NCBI GenBank assembly: GCA_903888815.1
Contig: CAISVC010000499.1
Coordinates: forward strand, 1-12,238
From: an uncultured Fibrobacterota bacterium
GTDB lineage: Bacteria > Fibrobacterota > Chitinivibrionia > Chitinivibrionales > Chitinispirillaceae
Direction: 5' to 3'
DNA length: 12,238 nt
Shown: in pieces, positions 1 through 7,400 of the stretch
Layout: each line of letters starts with the position of its first letter
How positions within the stretch are numbered: position 1 is the first letter of the stretch
Translations under genes and position numbers: made by a program
Notes under the pieces: model-generated
What the model was told of the DNA's origin: nothing
What the model saw: the letters and a program-made list of their open reading frames with translations, nothing else
Database searches by the model: none

Positions 1-855
1 GGGAACTTTCTTGCCAGTAAAGTAATCCCCTATGGTTTTAACCGCAAGGATCCCGATTTTTACCGGGAACTGGATCGCATCGCCGTATATCTTCCCTTCA
101 GCTATGGCTTTCTTCCCTTCGGGCGTCGCATCGTAGCCAACAATCATAACCTTTTTTCCCGCTGCCTCTGTTGCGGCAAGCACTCCAAGCGCGCAGTCGT
201 CATTGATTGCAAATACGCCGGCAATGTCATTGACCTTGAGCAGCATATCTTCCATGACCGCCATAGCCCGGTCACGCTGGCCCCATGCAGGAACATCGGC
301 TATTATCTGGATTAAAGGATATTTTGCCATTACTTCCCTGAATCCAACGGCCCGGTCAAGTGCGGAGGTGATCCCCGGATGATTGATAATGATCACTTTC
401 CCCTTGCCGTCAAGCGCCCTGGCAAGGAGTTCCGCCGCTTTCCGGCCGCCGTCGATATTGTCCGACGCGATGTGCGATACGACCCTTCCCCGGCTTGATG
501 CATTGGCGATATCTACGGTGAAAACAGGGATACCTGCTTTATTCGCGTTTTCGATCAGGGAGCCTATGGTGCCGGAATTGCATGGCGCCATTATGATGGC
601 GTCGACCTTTTTCGCAATAAGCTCCTGAATCTGCGCTTCCTGTCTGGCAACATCGAACTCCGCGCTCATCACGATCAGATCGAAACTCTTGCTCTTTGCT
701 TCGTTCTGCAGCCCTGATTCCAGTTCCCGGTAAAACTGGTGCTCCCTGGTGAGCAGGCTGACGCCGATCACTTTTGCCGAAGCGCTGAGAGGGAATAGCA
801 CGGATATTGCAGAAACCATGATCAGTGCTTTTCCGGCGATACTTTCTACAGCCAT
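1..855 (-). CDS. Periplasmic sugar-binding protein of the RbsB / Peripla_BP_4 type (C-terminus cut by window edge)
   Basis: I read 285 codons on the minus strand from ATG at 855 to the left edge with no stop. Family members usually run about 300-330 residues, so only the last part is missing. Residues 1-27 look like a signal peptide: a hydrophobic core around 10-22 ending in SASA, with mature protein from Lys28. The mature part has the fold signature of ribose/galactose-type binding proteins: VIGVSLL at the first strand, repeated DAIIMAP and GIPVFTVD segments (residues 85-115), a GRKAAELLA helix after SDN (131-145), INDD (217-220) and VGYD (239-242). A strong GGGAGGGGAG ribosome site lies about 5 nt before the ATG, and an in-frame TGA upstream excludes a longer ATG start. 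The role is capture of a sugar or similar ligand for an ABC importer or a sensor; the ligand cannot be told. No ABC permease or ATPase is visible in the window. It is separated from the outer-membrane operon by a terminator. Confidence 0.88.
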   Translation of the reverse strand, partial: MAVESIAGKALIMVSAISVLFPLSASAKVIGVSLLTREHQFYRELESGLQNEAKSKSFDLIVMSAEFDVARQEAQIQELIAKKVDAIIMAPCNSGTIGSLIENANKAGIPVFTVDIANASSRGRVVSHIASDNIDGGRKAAELLARALDGKGKVIIINHPGITSALDRAVGFREVMAKYPLIQIIADVPAWGQRDRAMAVMEDMLLKVNDIAGVFAINDDCALGVLAATEAAGKKVMIVGYDATPEGKKAIAEGKIYGDAIQFPVKIGILAVKTIGDYFTGKKVP

Positions 856-954
856 ACGGCTCCCCTCCCCGTACGACAACGTTCAGAACGGAAGGAAAAT
901 AAAATCATGGAAATCAAAATATGTTCTGACCATTACCCTCCTCAACCTGTTCCG

Positions 955-997
955 GAAAAAAATAGCCTCCTCTGACAGAATCGTCAGAGGAGGCTAT
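955..997 (-). terminator. Intrinsic terminator of the three-gene outer-membrane protein operon
   Basis: A perfect 15-bp inverted repeat (962-976 with 983-997; arm ATAGCCTCCTCTGAC) encloses a 6-nt loop. On the minus strand it runs straight into a run of T residues (complement of the A-run at about 956-962). It lies 46 nt past the stop of the last outer-membrane gene (1043) and 100 nt before the start of the binding-protein gene. It therefore closes the operon and implies that the binding-protein gene has its own promoter or depends on readthrough. No T-run follows on the plus strand. Confidence 0.93.
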
Positions 998-1042
998 ATC
1001 GGTACTGCTGACTGTCCGGTTCTTAAAAAGCCTGCACGGTGG

Positions 1043-2707
1043 TCAGAATCTGAATCCGGTTTTAATGTTCCACCACCAGAGTCCTGCTGCGCCGAGGGCA
1101 TCCGATGTTTCCACTTTATGAAGCTCCGGCGAAAAGGGAATCAAATGGTCGTGCGCAATCTGGAAATTGACAAACCATTTTTCCATCTGCTTCGACGCAT
1201 AGACCGACCAGTGCCACCGGTTGTGCTGCGTCGTAGCAGTGGGATTCACTTCCGGAATCGGGGTGTACGCGGAGAACACATTCTCAAAACTGTTGGGATA
1301 TCGGTTCGACCAGTACTCGAATTCAAATGAGAGCACATCCGGCCGGACATTAAAGCCGAGCTTATCCTGCACAAAAAGCGCGGCGGCGGTAGTCACCACT
1401 GATCCGGCGCTCCAAAATAGCCGTTTTGAAAAGTCATTTACCCTCACTGCATGCCATCCGGTATCAATTGCGCCCATATAATTATAGGGGCCCCATTGTT
1501 GCTCCTGCTTTTTGAACATGTACTCGTCTTTACCGAACATAAAAACTGCGATCGGAATAATACCATAGGCAATAAAAGGATTGGTCGGCGCATTGATACC
1601 GAAGGTGACAGGGATCCGTTCGCTCAATTTGTTGTAATATTCTCCCGCTATATCGTATTGCTGCAGGGTTCCATCTAAAGGAAATTTGGAAACGTCGGAT
1701 TTATATCCGATGTAATTCTTCAACCCCAGCACATTCACTTCACCGTATATTTTCAGGTCCTGCTTGCCGAAAAGCTGCCCGATGACAGGAAGCTCGATTT
1801 CCGGAGCATTCGCCAAAGGATAGAAATTGATGCGGCCCATGAGCTTAATGCCCTTAAAAGTGTAATAAGAGCGTTTCGGAATGTATGAAGAAATCGGGAA
1901 CCCGGGGTTGGAAATACTGTCGATATAAATGCTGTCATGCGCATCCGCCTCATTTGCAATATACCATGTACCGGGCAGGTCCGACCAATTATCCTGGGTA
2001 TATCGCTCATCGACCGAAAATAAATGGAATGCCTGGCCGCCGATGCCGATATCAAGAATTTTACCGATATTCAAACCGGCAACATAGGCCAGGCTGAAAT
2101 CCTTGGTCGGGTTGATTTCCCATTCGTTCGATATGATGAGGTCCTGCCTGAGCGTACCATCGAGAAGAAGGCTTGAAAGCTTGAGGCCGAGAATCCTCTG
2201 ATACGGTTCATCAAAGGTGGTATGGAGAAAATTCGGATAGGCCAGGCTCCTGAAGAGATCTTCTCCGAGGTTTTTCACGTCCGGATTGTATTTATACGGG
2301 AACAACCCAAGCGTGATAGAGAATGGTTTTGTCTCGGGATCTCCGATAATGTACGTCCCGGACGCGCTGTTTATTGTAAATCCCCAGCACGGGAACCTGG
2401 TCGTCCATGCGCCCACATCTTTCGAGGGATCGATATAGTATGAATATTGCATCGTACCGCGCAATGAGAGATCAAGGCTTATCCGGTCCCCTTTGGTCGC
2501 TCTTTCGCCAAGGAATATCTCGCTTGTCTGTAGCCAGCGGTGATATAAATAGGTCTCCCAGTCCTGGCGGGCGACTCCCCGGAAAATCTGCCCTTCGCTC
2601 AAAGTGCCTTCACCGTAGGTGGTAAGCTTAAATTCTCCGGCACTGCCGAAGCCATATATGCCTGCGATAAGGAGCAAACCCGTCCATCCTGCTTTTTTAT
2701 AGTCCAT
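1043..2707 (-). CDS. Outer-membrane beta-barrel protein, paralog 1 (last gene of the operon)
   Basis: A 554-aa protein that I do not recognise as a named family. It has an N-terminal signal peptide (about residues 1-23, ending GFGSA before GEF). The rest is rich in aromatic and alternating hydrophobic strands, and it ends in ...WWWNIKTGFRF; a C-terminal Phe after alternating residues is the usual BAM-recognised end of an outer-membrane barrel. It is clearly homologous from end to end to the two genes upstream, sharing blocks such as FPYKYNPDVKNLGE, KGIKLMGRIN, YNKLSERIPVTFGINAPTNP, SFEFEYWSNRYPNS and an HNRW segment near the C-terminus. The ATG at 2707 has AAGGAGGG 8 nt upstream, and the gap to the previous gene is 18 nt, so the two are co-transcribed. 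It keeps the QEQQWGPYNYMGAIDTGWHA loop that the middle paralog lacks. A porin or ligand-uptake role is inferred from location and context only. Confidence 0.88.
   Translation of the reverse strand: MDYKKAGWTGLLLIAGIYGFGSAGEFKLTTYGEGTLSEGQIFRGVARQDWETYLYHRWLQTSEIFLGERATKGDRISLDLSLRGTMQYSYYIDPSKDVGAWTTRFPCWGFTINSASGTYIIGDPETKPFSITLGLFPYKYNPDVKNLGEDLFRSLAYPNFLHTTFDEPYQRILGLKLSSLLLDGTLRQDLIISNEWEINPTKDFSLAYVAGLNIGKILDIGIGGQAFHLFSVDERYTQDNWSDLPGTWYIANEADAHDSIYIDSISNPGFPISSYIPKRSYYTFKGIKLMGRINFYPLANAPEIELPVIGQLFGKQDLKIYGEVNVLGLKNYIGYKSDVSKFPLDGTLQQYDIAGEYYNKLSERIPVTFGINAPTNPFIAYGIIPIAVFMFGKDEYMFKKQEQQWGPYNYMGAIDTGWHAVRVNDFSKRLFWSAGSVVTTAAALFVQDKLGFNVRPDVLSFEFEYWSNRYPNSFENVFSAYTPIPEVNPTATTQHNRWHWSVYASKQMEKWFVNFQIAHDHLIPFSPELHKVETSDALGAAGLWWWNIKTGFRF
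1301..1414 (-). repeat. Near-identical DNA block shared with 4511-4624 (paralogs 1 and 3)
   Basis: Aligned by hand without gaps, these 114 nt differ from 4511-4624 at about 5 positions (roughly 96% identical). This is far closer than the rest of the two genes, whose N-terminal halves differ widely. The block encodes the SFEFEYWSNRYP segment and the strand before it. It may reflect gene conversion between paralogs or very strong constraint. Confidence 0.75.
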
Positions 2708-2725
2708 TCTGGCAACCCTCCTTAA

Positions 2726-4231
2726 TTAAAATGAATAGCCGGTTTTAAGCGTCCACCACCAGTTTCCGGCCGCACCAAGGTTGTCCTTGGGATTAAACCG
2801 GTGGTTCATCGGCACATAGGCGATCATATGGTCCTGTGCGACCTGGAATTTGACGAAAAAATCTCCTATCTGTTTCGTTGAAAAAACCGACCAGCGCCAC
2901 CTGTTGTGGTCACTCATGGGGTCGGTGAAATTCCAATCCGGGATCGGGATCAGCCACCCATACCCGTTCGTATTACTGTTGGGATACCGGTTCGACCAGT
3001 ACTCGAATTCAAATGAGAGTACATCCGGCCGGACATTGAGGCCAAGCATATCCTGCACGAGCAGCGTCGCCGCGGTAGCGGCAACTGATCCGCCGCTCCA
3101 GAACAAGCGGTTGTTCATGTCCTTCAGCATTGATTTATCTTTTGCGAGCAAAAAGGTTGCTGTCGGGATAATACCATAGGCAAAAACAGGGTTGGTCGGC
3201 GCGTTGATGCCGAAGGTTATTGGAATGCGTTCGCTTAACTTGTTATAATACTCCTCTTGTACCCCGGTAGTATAGATCGGATAGTTTTTCAGGCCGAGCA
3301 CATTGGCTTCAGCATACAGGGTAAGGTCCTGTTTGCCGAAGAGCGTGCCGATGACCGGCACTTTGATTTCCGGCGCTGAAGCCAGCGGATGGACATTGAT
3401 CCGCCCCATGAGCTTTATGCCCTTGAACGTATAATAAGTCTTTTTATCCGCGGCCGCATCCTCCGGCGACGCATAGTAATACCTGCCGTCAGTTGACAAG
3501 TCATTAAGATAATCGCGATTGAAAACCGGTAAAACACGGCATGCCTGGCCGCCAACGCCGATATCAAGAAGCGGACCGATTTTCAACCCGGCAACATAGG
3601 CCAGGCTGAAATCGCCCAAAGGGAAGATAGCACATTCGCTGGACAGAATAATATCCTGCCTTAAATTTCCCCCTAACAGCAGGCTCGAAAACTTGAGGCC
3701 GAGCAGCTGCGCAAACGGCGCATCAAAAGGGGCCGAGATGAAATTCGGATAAGGCATGCTCCTGAAAAGATACTCTCCGAGATTGTTCACATCCGGATTG
3801 TATTTATAATGAAACACTCCAAAGGTGAGCGTGAACGGTTTTGTTTCCGGATTCCCCAAAATATAGGTGGCAAAAGCGCGATTGATGAAAAAAGCCCAGT
3901 TCGGGAAGTGGGTGTCACCCGTACCCAGCGCGTTCTGCTCGTCGATATATAAAGAATAGTGCAGCACGCCGACCAGATCGACAACCATGCTCAACCGGTC
4001 GCCTTTCGAGACACTGTCACCCAGCACCATTGCGCATGACTGGAGCCATTTATGGTTCAACGTGTCCACTTTACCGCCTTCAATTTTCTCTTCCACTAAT
4101 CCCCGGTAGATCTGCCCTCCAGCGGTATTGACCTGCCCGAATAACGTATGCGAATATTCTTCGGCAAGCCCGGTAGAATACATCCCAGCAGCAAGCAGAA
4201 ACGCGGTTAAGCTCAACATTTTATATTTCAT
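2726..4231 (-). CDS. Outer-membrane beta-barrel protein, paralog 2 (middle gene of the operon)
   Basis: A 501-aa homolog of the flanking genes. The signal peptide covers about residues 1-23 (ends STGLA before EEYSHTLFGQ) and the protein ends ...WWWTLKTGYSF with the terminal Phe of outer-membrane barrels. It carries the same conserved blocks (YKYNPDVNNLGEYLFR, SLLLGGNLRQD, KGIKLMGRINVHPLA, YNKLSERIPITFGINAPTNPV, SFEFEYWSNRYPNS). It is about 30-50 residues shorter than its neighbours because two loops are trimmed: the QEQQWGPY...GAMDTGWHA stretch is absent after the AKDKSML segment, and the segment after the HLFSV-equivalent region is shorter. Such changes look like extracellular loop variation between strands, which could change ligand choice. 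The ATG at 4231 is preceded by AAGGAGG with 8-nt spacing, and the gap to the upstream gene is 18 nt. The family is unrecognised; a sugar or oligosaccharide channel is a guess from the neighbours. Confidence 0.87.
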   Translation of the reverse strand: MKYKMLSLTAFLLAAGMYSTGLAEEYSHTLFGQVNTAGGQIYRGLVEEKIEGGKVDTLNHKWLQSCAMVLGDSVSKGDRLSMVVDLVGVLHYSLYIDEQNALGTGDTHFPNWAFFINRAFATYILGNPETKPFTLTFGVFHYKYNPDVNNLGEYLFRSMPYPNFISAPFDAPFAQLLGLKFSSLLLGGNLRQDIILSSECAIFPLGDFSLAYVAGLKIGPLLDIGVGGQACRVLPVFNRDYLNDLSTDGRYYYASPEDAAADKKTYYTFKGIKLMGRINVHPLASAPEIKVPVIGTLFGKQDLTLYAEANVLGLKNYPIYTTGVQEEYYNKLSERIPITFGINAPTNPVFAYGIIPTATFLLAKDKSMLKDMNNRLFWSGGSVAATAATLLVQDMLGLNVRPDVLSFEFEYWSNRYPNSNTNGYGWLIPIPDWNFTDPMSDHNRWRWSVFSTKQIGDFFVKFQVAQDHMIAYVPMNHRFNPKDNLGAAGNWWWTLKTGYSF

Positions 4232-4249
4232 TCTGTCCGCCTCCTTATT

Positions 4250-5845
4250 CTAAAATGAATAGCCGGTTTTAAGCGTCCACCACCAGAATCCGGCGGCACC
4301 CAGGTTGTCCACCGTTCCTATCCTGTTCAGCTGCGTCTGGAACGCCACCATGTGGTCGTGAGCGAGCTGGAGCTTTGCGAAAAAATTTCCAAAACGCTTG
4401 GTGGTGAAAACCGACCAGCGCCACCGGTTGTGGTCATAGGTGGGATTGAATTCAATATATTCCGGTGCCGCTATAAAAAAATTATAAATATTATACCAGC
4501 TGTTGGGATATCTGTTCGACCAGTACTCGAATTCAAATGAGAGCACATCCGGCCGGACATTGAGGCCAAGCTTATCCTGCAGAAAAAGCGCGGCGGCGGT
4601 AGTCACCACTGATCCGGCGCTCCAGACGAGCCGTTTTTTAAAGTCTTCTACCTTCACAGCATGCCATCCGGTATCCATTGCGCCCATATTTACATTATAA
4701 TAGGGACCCCATTGTTGCTCTTGCGTGCTGAACATGTAGTTGTCTTTGGCGAATAAAAAGGCTGCGATAGGAATGATACCATAGGCAAAAACAGGGTTGG
4801 TCGGCGCATTGACGCCGAAGGTTATTGGAATGCGTTCGCTCAACTTGTTATAAAAGTCCCATTGTCCCCCTGGATTATGGGTAGGAATATTTTTCAGGCC
4901 GAGCACATTGGCTTCAGCATACAGGGTAAGGTCCTCTTTGCCGAAGAGCGTGCCGATAACAGGCGCTTTGATTTCCGGCACTGAAGCCAGCGGATGGATA
5001 TTGATACGCCCCATGAGCTTTATGCCTTTGAACGAAAAAGGAGTTTTTTTATCTACCATCGAATCCGACGCAGTCGCATAATACCATTGCCCATCAGTCC
5101 ACTGGTTTTGCGTTCTTACAGAATCAGGAGTGGTATAATTTCCCCTGACCGAAAACAGATGGAATGCCTGACCGCCAATACCGATATCGACAATGTTCCC
5201 GATATTCATACCGGCGACATAGGCAAGGCTGAAATCCTTTGTAGGGTATTGCTCCCACTCGTTCGACAGGATAAGGTCCTGCCTCAGGTTGCCTCCCAGG
5301 AGCAGGCTCGAAAATTTCAACCCGAGTATCCGCACAAACGGCTGGTCAAAATTTGCATTGATGTAGCTTGGATACGCCATGGTTCTGAACAGATACTCTC
5401 CGAGGTTTTTCACATCCGGATTATATTTATACGGAAAGAGCCCTAATGTTACGGAGAACGGTTTCGTTTCGGGATCTCCGAAAATATGCGTTCCCGAAGC
5501 CTGGGTGATATAAATCCCTCCGCTTGGAAGACGGGCATCAATCATACCAATCTGATTATCATTTTGAACCAAGGAGGAAAACCGTAACACGCTTACCATC
5601 TCGATCTTCATGGTCATCCGGCTGCCGCTTGTCATGCTGTCGCCCAGGACCATGGCGTTCGACTGGAGCCACCGGTGCTGCATTGAGCCCGGGTCCGTCT
5701 CATAGCGGGAATTACCATTGACTATCTGACCTGTGTTGATATTCCCCTCGCCATATAATGTCTGCACAAGCTCTTCGGCATTGCCGATGACATAAATACC
5801 GGTAATAAGCGTCAATGCCATCATCCCTATAATAGCAGGTTTCAT
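4250..5845 (-). CDS. Outer-membrane beta-barrel protein, paralog 3 (first gene of the operon)
   Basis: A 531-aa protein. The signal peptide is about residues 1-23 (MKPAIIGMMALTLITG... ending GNA before EEL), followed by a long strand-rich barrel region and a C-terminal ...WWWTLKTGYSF. Conserved blocks shared with both downstream paralogs include GDPETKPFSVTLGLFPYKY (123-141), NPDVKNLGEYLFR (142-154), GLKFSSLLLGGNLRQD (175-190) and DFSLAYVAG (204-212). The ATG at 5845 has GGAGGG at 8-nt spacing. It is the promoter-proximal gene: a sigma-54-type promoter lies about 87 nt upstream and a TGCAC-N7-GTGCA dyad about 160 nt upstream. This suggests the whole operon is induced by the neighbouring two-component system. 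No named family recognised; transport across the outer membrane is the likely general role. Confidence 0.88.
   Translation of the reverse strand: MKPAIIGMMALTLITGIYVIGNAEELVQTLYGEGNINTGQIVNGNSRYETDPGSMQHRWLQSNAMVLGDSMTSGSRMTMKIEMVSVLRFSSLVQNDNQIGMIDARLPSGGIYITQASGTHIFGDPETKPFSVTLGLFPYKYNPDVKNLGEYLFRTMAYPSYINANFDQPFVRILGLKFSSLLLGGNLRQDLILSNEWEQYPTKDFSLAYVAGMNIGNIVDIGIGGQAFHLFSVRGNYTTPDSVRTQNQWTDGQWYYATASDSMVDKKTPFSFKGIKLMGRINIHPLASVPEIKAPVIGTLFGKEDLTLYAEANVLGLKNIPTHNPGGQWDFYNKLSERIPITFGVNAPTNPVFAYGIIPIAAFLFAKDNYMFSTQEQQWGPYYNVNMGAMDTGWHAVKVEDFKKRLVWSAGSVVTTAAALFLQDKLGLNVRPDVLSFEFEYWSNRYPNSWYNIYNFFIAAPEYIEFNPTYDHNRWRWSVFTTKRFGNFFAKLQLAHDHMVAFQTQLNRIGTVDNLGAAGFWWWTLKTGYSF
4511..4624 (-). repeat. 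Partner of the near-identical block at 1301-1414
   Basis: Ungapped by-eye alignment gives about 5 mismatches over 114 nt with 1301-1414. The equivalent part of the middle paralog (about 2991-3104) is visibly more different, notably in its last 60 nt. Confidence 0.75.
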
Positions 5846-5931
5846 GCTGGCATCCCTCCATTATTGTTAGTGATGTTATGGATTTGAAAATATAAATTTA
5901 TAATCATCAAATATAAATGAATGTATGTGTA

Positions 5932-5948
5932 TGCAATTTTTAAACCAA
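5932..5948 (-). promoter_or_regulatory. Sigma-54 promoter (-24/-12) of the outer-membrane operon
   Basis: On the minus strand the sequence reads TTGGTTTAAAAATTGCA: GG at 5946-5945, then exactly 10 nt, then GC at 5934-5933, with a full TTGCA at -12. The -24 part (TGGTTT) matches only TGG of the TGGCAC consensus. Transcription would start near 5921, giving a leader of about 75 nt before the ATG at 5845. It faces the first outer-membrane gene, and a candidate enhancer site lies 73 bp upstream of its -12 element. Confidence 0.72.
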
Positions 5949-5997
5949 CGTCTTCTGTTTAAAGCGGCAGCAAACAAAACAGAATTTTATGAAACAC

Positions 5998-6014
5998 TGC
6001 ACGCCTTTTGTGCA
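5998..6014. promoter_or_regulatory. Candidate enhancer (UAS) for the NtrC-family regulator, outer-membrane operon copy
   Basis: Dyad TGCAC-GCCTTTT-GTGCA. The same dyad with 15 of 17 identical bases lies at 9405-9421 before the sugar porter. Its centre (6006) is 73 bp upstream of the -12 GC and about 85 bp upstream of the expected start site, a normal place for an NtrC-type activator site. It begins only 8 bp past the stop codon of the regulator gene. No second full copy was found 30 bp to either side. Confidence 0.68.
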
Positions 6015-6021
6015 CCAACGG

Positions 6022-7386
6022 TTAATTCTCCCCCTCTTTCAGATTGAATTTCCGGATTTTTTCTCTCAATGTGTTGCGGTGGATCTGAAGGATCTCCGCC
6101 GCCTTACTCTGGTTCCAGCCGGCCTCATGCAAAACGCGGACGATATGGTCGCGCTCCATTTCGTCAAGAGTCGCCCTCGCCTTGGCTTCCGCGTGCTCCG
6201 GTACTGCCGTCAGGCCTTTCCGTATCTCCTCAGGCAGATGCTCAAGGGTGAGCGTGCTTCCTTCCGCCAGGAGCACCGCCTTCTGCAGCATGTTTTTAAG
6301 CTCGCGGATGTTGCCGGGCCACGTATAATTCAGCAGGCATTGCATTGCGTCCGGCGAAACAGTGACAAAATTTTTCTGGAACAGCAGGTTCAGCTCTTTA
6401 AGAAAATGATTCACCAGCAGAGGAATGTCATCCGTCCGTTCGCGAAGCGACGGCAGAAAAACGGAAACGACATTGAGCCGATGATAGAGATCTTCACGGA
6501 ACCGCTTTTCTTCCACCTCTTTCTTCAGATCCTTGTTCGTTGCGGCCAGCACGCGCACATCCGCTTTCAGCGTCTCTCTGCCGCCGACCCGTTCGAAGTC
6601 CTTCTCCTCGAGAACGCGCAGAAGTTTCGACTGCATGGCGAGGCTTGTGTCGCCGATTTCGTCCAAAAACAGGGTCCCGCCTTGGGCAAGTTCAAACCGG
6701 CCCGGCTTGGAGGTTGTTGCGCCTGTAAATGCGCCCTTTTCGTAACCGAAAAGCTCGCTTTCGAGCAGTGTTTCGGGCAGCACCGCGCAGTTCAGCTTGA
6801 TGAACGGCTTGTTGCGGCGCGCGCTGTTGTAATGAATAGCCTCAGCAACCAGCTCCTTGCCCGTCCCGCTCTGGCCGTAGATCAGTATCGTGACGTCATA
6901 ATTGACCACCTTGCGGATAATCTCAAACACGGCCTGCATCTGCGGGCTGTTGCCGATAATATCCTTGAGAATCACGTTCTCACGCAGCATTCGCCGCAGT
7001 TCCTTGTTCTCTTCGGTGAGCTCCTGCATCTGAACCGCTTTTTTAATCGTGCCGCGTACATCCTCCAGTTCGAACGGTTTTGTGACGAAATCAAACGCTC
7101 CCTGACGCACCGCCTCCACCGCGTTCTTGATCGTTCCATAGGCGGTCATGATGATCACCGCAACATCCGGAGCCAGCAGCTTGATGCGCGGCAGGAGTTC
7201 AATGCCGCTGGCATCAGGCATCCGCAGATCGAGCAGCATGACCTGAAACGGGTGTTTGCGGAGCTGGGCAAGCGCCTCTGCGCCGTCTGCCGCGGCGCAC
7301 ACCTCGTACCCGTCATCGGTCAGCACTGCTTCGAGCGTCTCCCGCATTCCGGCATCATCATCACATACGAGAATCCGTGCGCCCAT
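6022..7386 (-). CDS. Sigma-54-dependent response regulator, NtrC family
   Basis: A 454-aa cytoplasmic transcription activator with the full three-domain layout. The receiver (about 1-120) has the acidic pair at D9-D11, phospho-acceptor D53, T81 and K103. The AAA+ sigma-54 interaction domain (about 140-370) has the Walker A motif GQSGTGKE at 171-178, the GAFTGA loop at 218-223 that touches sigma-54, Walker B with LDEIGD at 241-246, and the WPGNIREL sensor motif at 356-363. The C-terminal Fis-type helix-turn-helix is at about 424-447 (NQSKAAEILQIHRNTLREKI). All key residues are intact, so it should act by ATP-driven opening of sigma-54 promoters after phosphorylation. It starts 14 nt after the sensor kinase stop, as expected for an operon pair. 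It lies between two intergenic regions that both carry a sigma-54 promoter and a shared TGCAC-N7-GTGCA dyad, its likely binding site. AtoC, ZraR and HydG are the closest named relatives by architecture; the signal is not known. Confidence 0.95.
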   Translation of the reverse strand: MGARILVCDDDAGMRETLEAVLTDDGYEVCAAADGAEALAQLRKHPFQVMLLDLRMPDASGIELLPRIKLLAPDVAVIIMTAYGTIKNAVEAVRQGAFDFVTKPFELEDVRGTIKKAVQMQELTEENKELRRMLRENVILKDIIGNSPQMQAVFEIIRKVVNYDVTILIYGQSGTGKELVAEAIHYNSARRNKPFIKLNCAVLPETLLESELFGYEKGAFTGATTSKPGRFELAQGGTLFLDEIGDTSLAMQSKLLRVLEEKDFERVGGRETLKADVRVLAATNKDLKKEVEEKRFREDLYHRLNVVSVFLPSLRERTDDIPLLVNHFLKELNLLFQKNFVTVSPDAMQCLLNYTWPGNIRELKNMLQKAVLLAEGSTLTLEHLPEEIRKGLTAVPEHAEAKARATLDEMERDHIVRVLHEAGWNQSKAAEILQIHRNTLREKIRKFNLKEGEN

Positions 7387-7400
7387 AGCCTTTCCCGTCC

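Noticed and set aside
856..1042. Sigma-54 promoter or enhancer dyad for the binding-protein gene
   Set aside because: No GG-N10-GC with TTGC at -12 on the minus strand, and only an isolated TGCAC half-site near 1032 without a partner 7 nt away.
749..1330. Plus-strand open frame of 193 codons spanning the binding-protein start, the terminator and the end of paralog 1
   Set aside because: It runs through the terminator hairpin and two real minus-strand genes, and has no convincing domain or signal.
5846..5998. IHF site between enhancer and promoter of the outer-membrane operon
   Set aside because: The region is AT-rich and bending is plausible, but no stretch matches the WATCAA-N4-TTR consensus well enough to claim a site.
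5998..6014. The TGCAC-N7-GTGCA repeat read as a terminator hairpin of the regulator gene
   Set aside because: The stem would be only 5 bp, no T-run follows on the minus strand, and the same sequence recurs upstream of another promoter, which fits a protein-binding site better.
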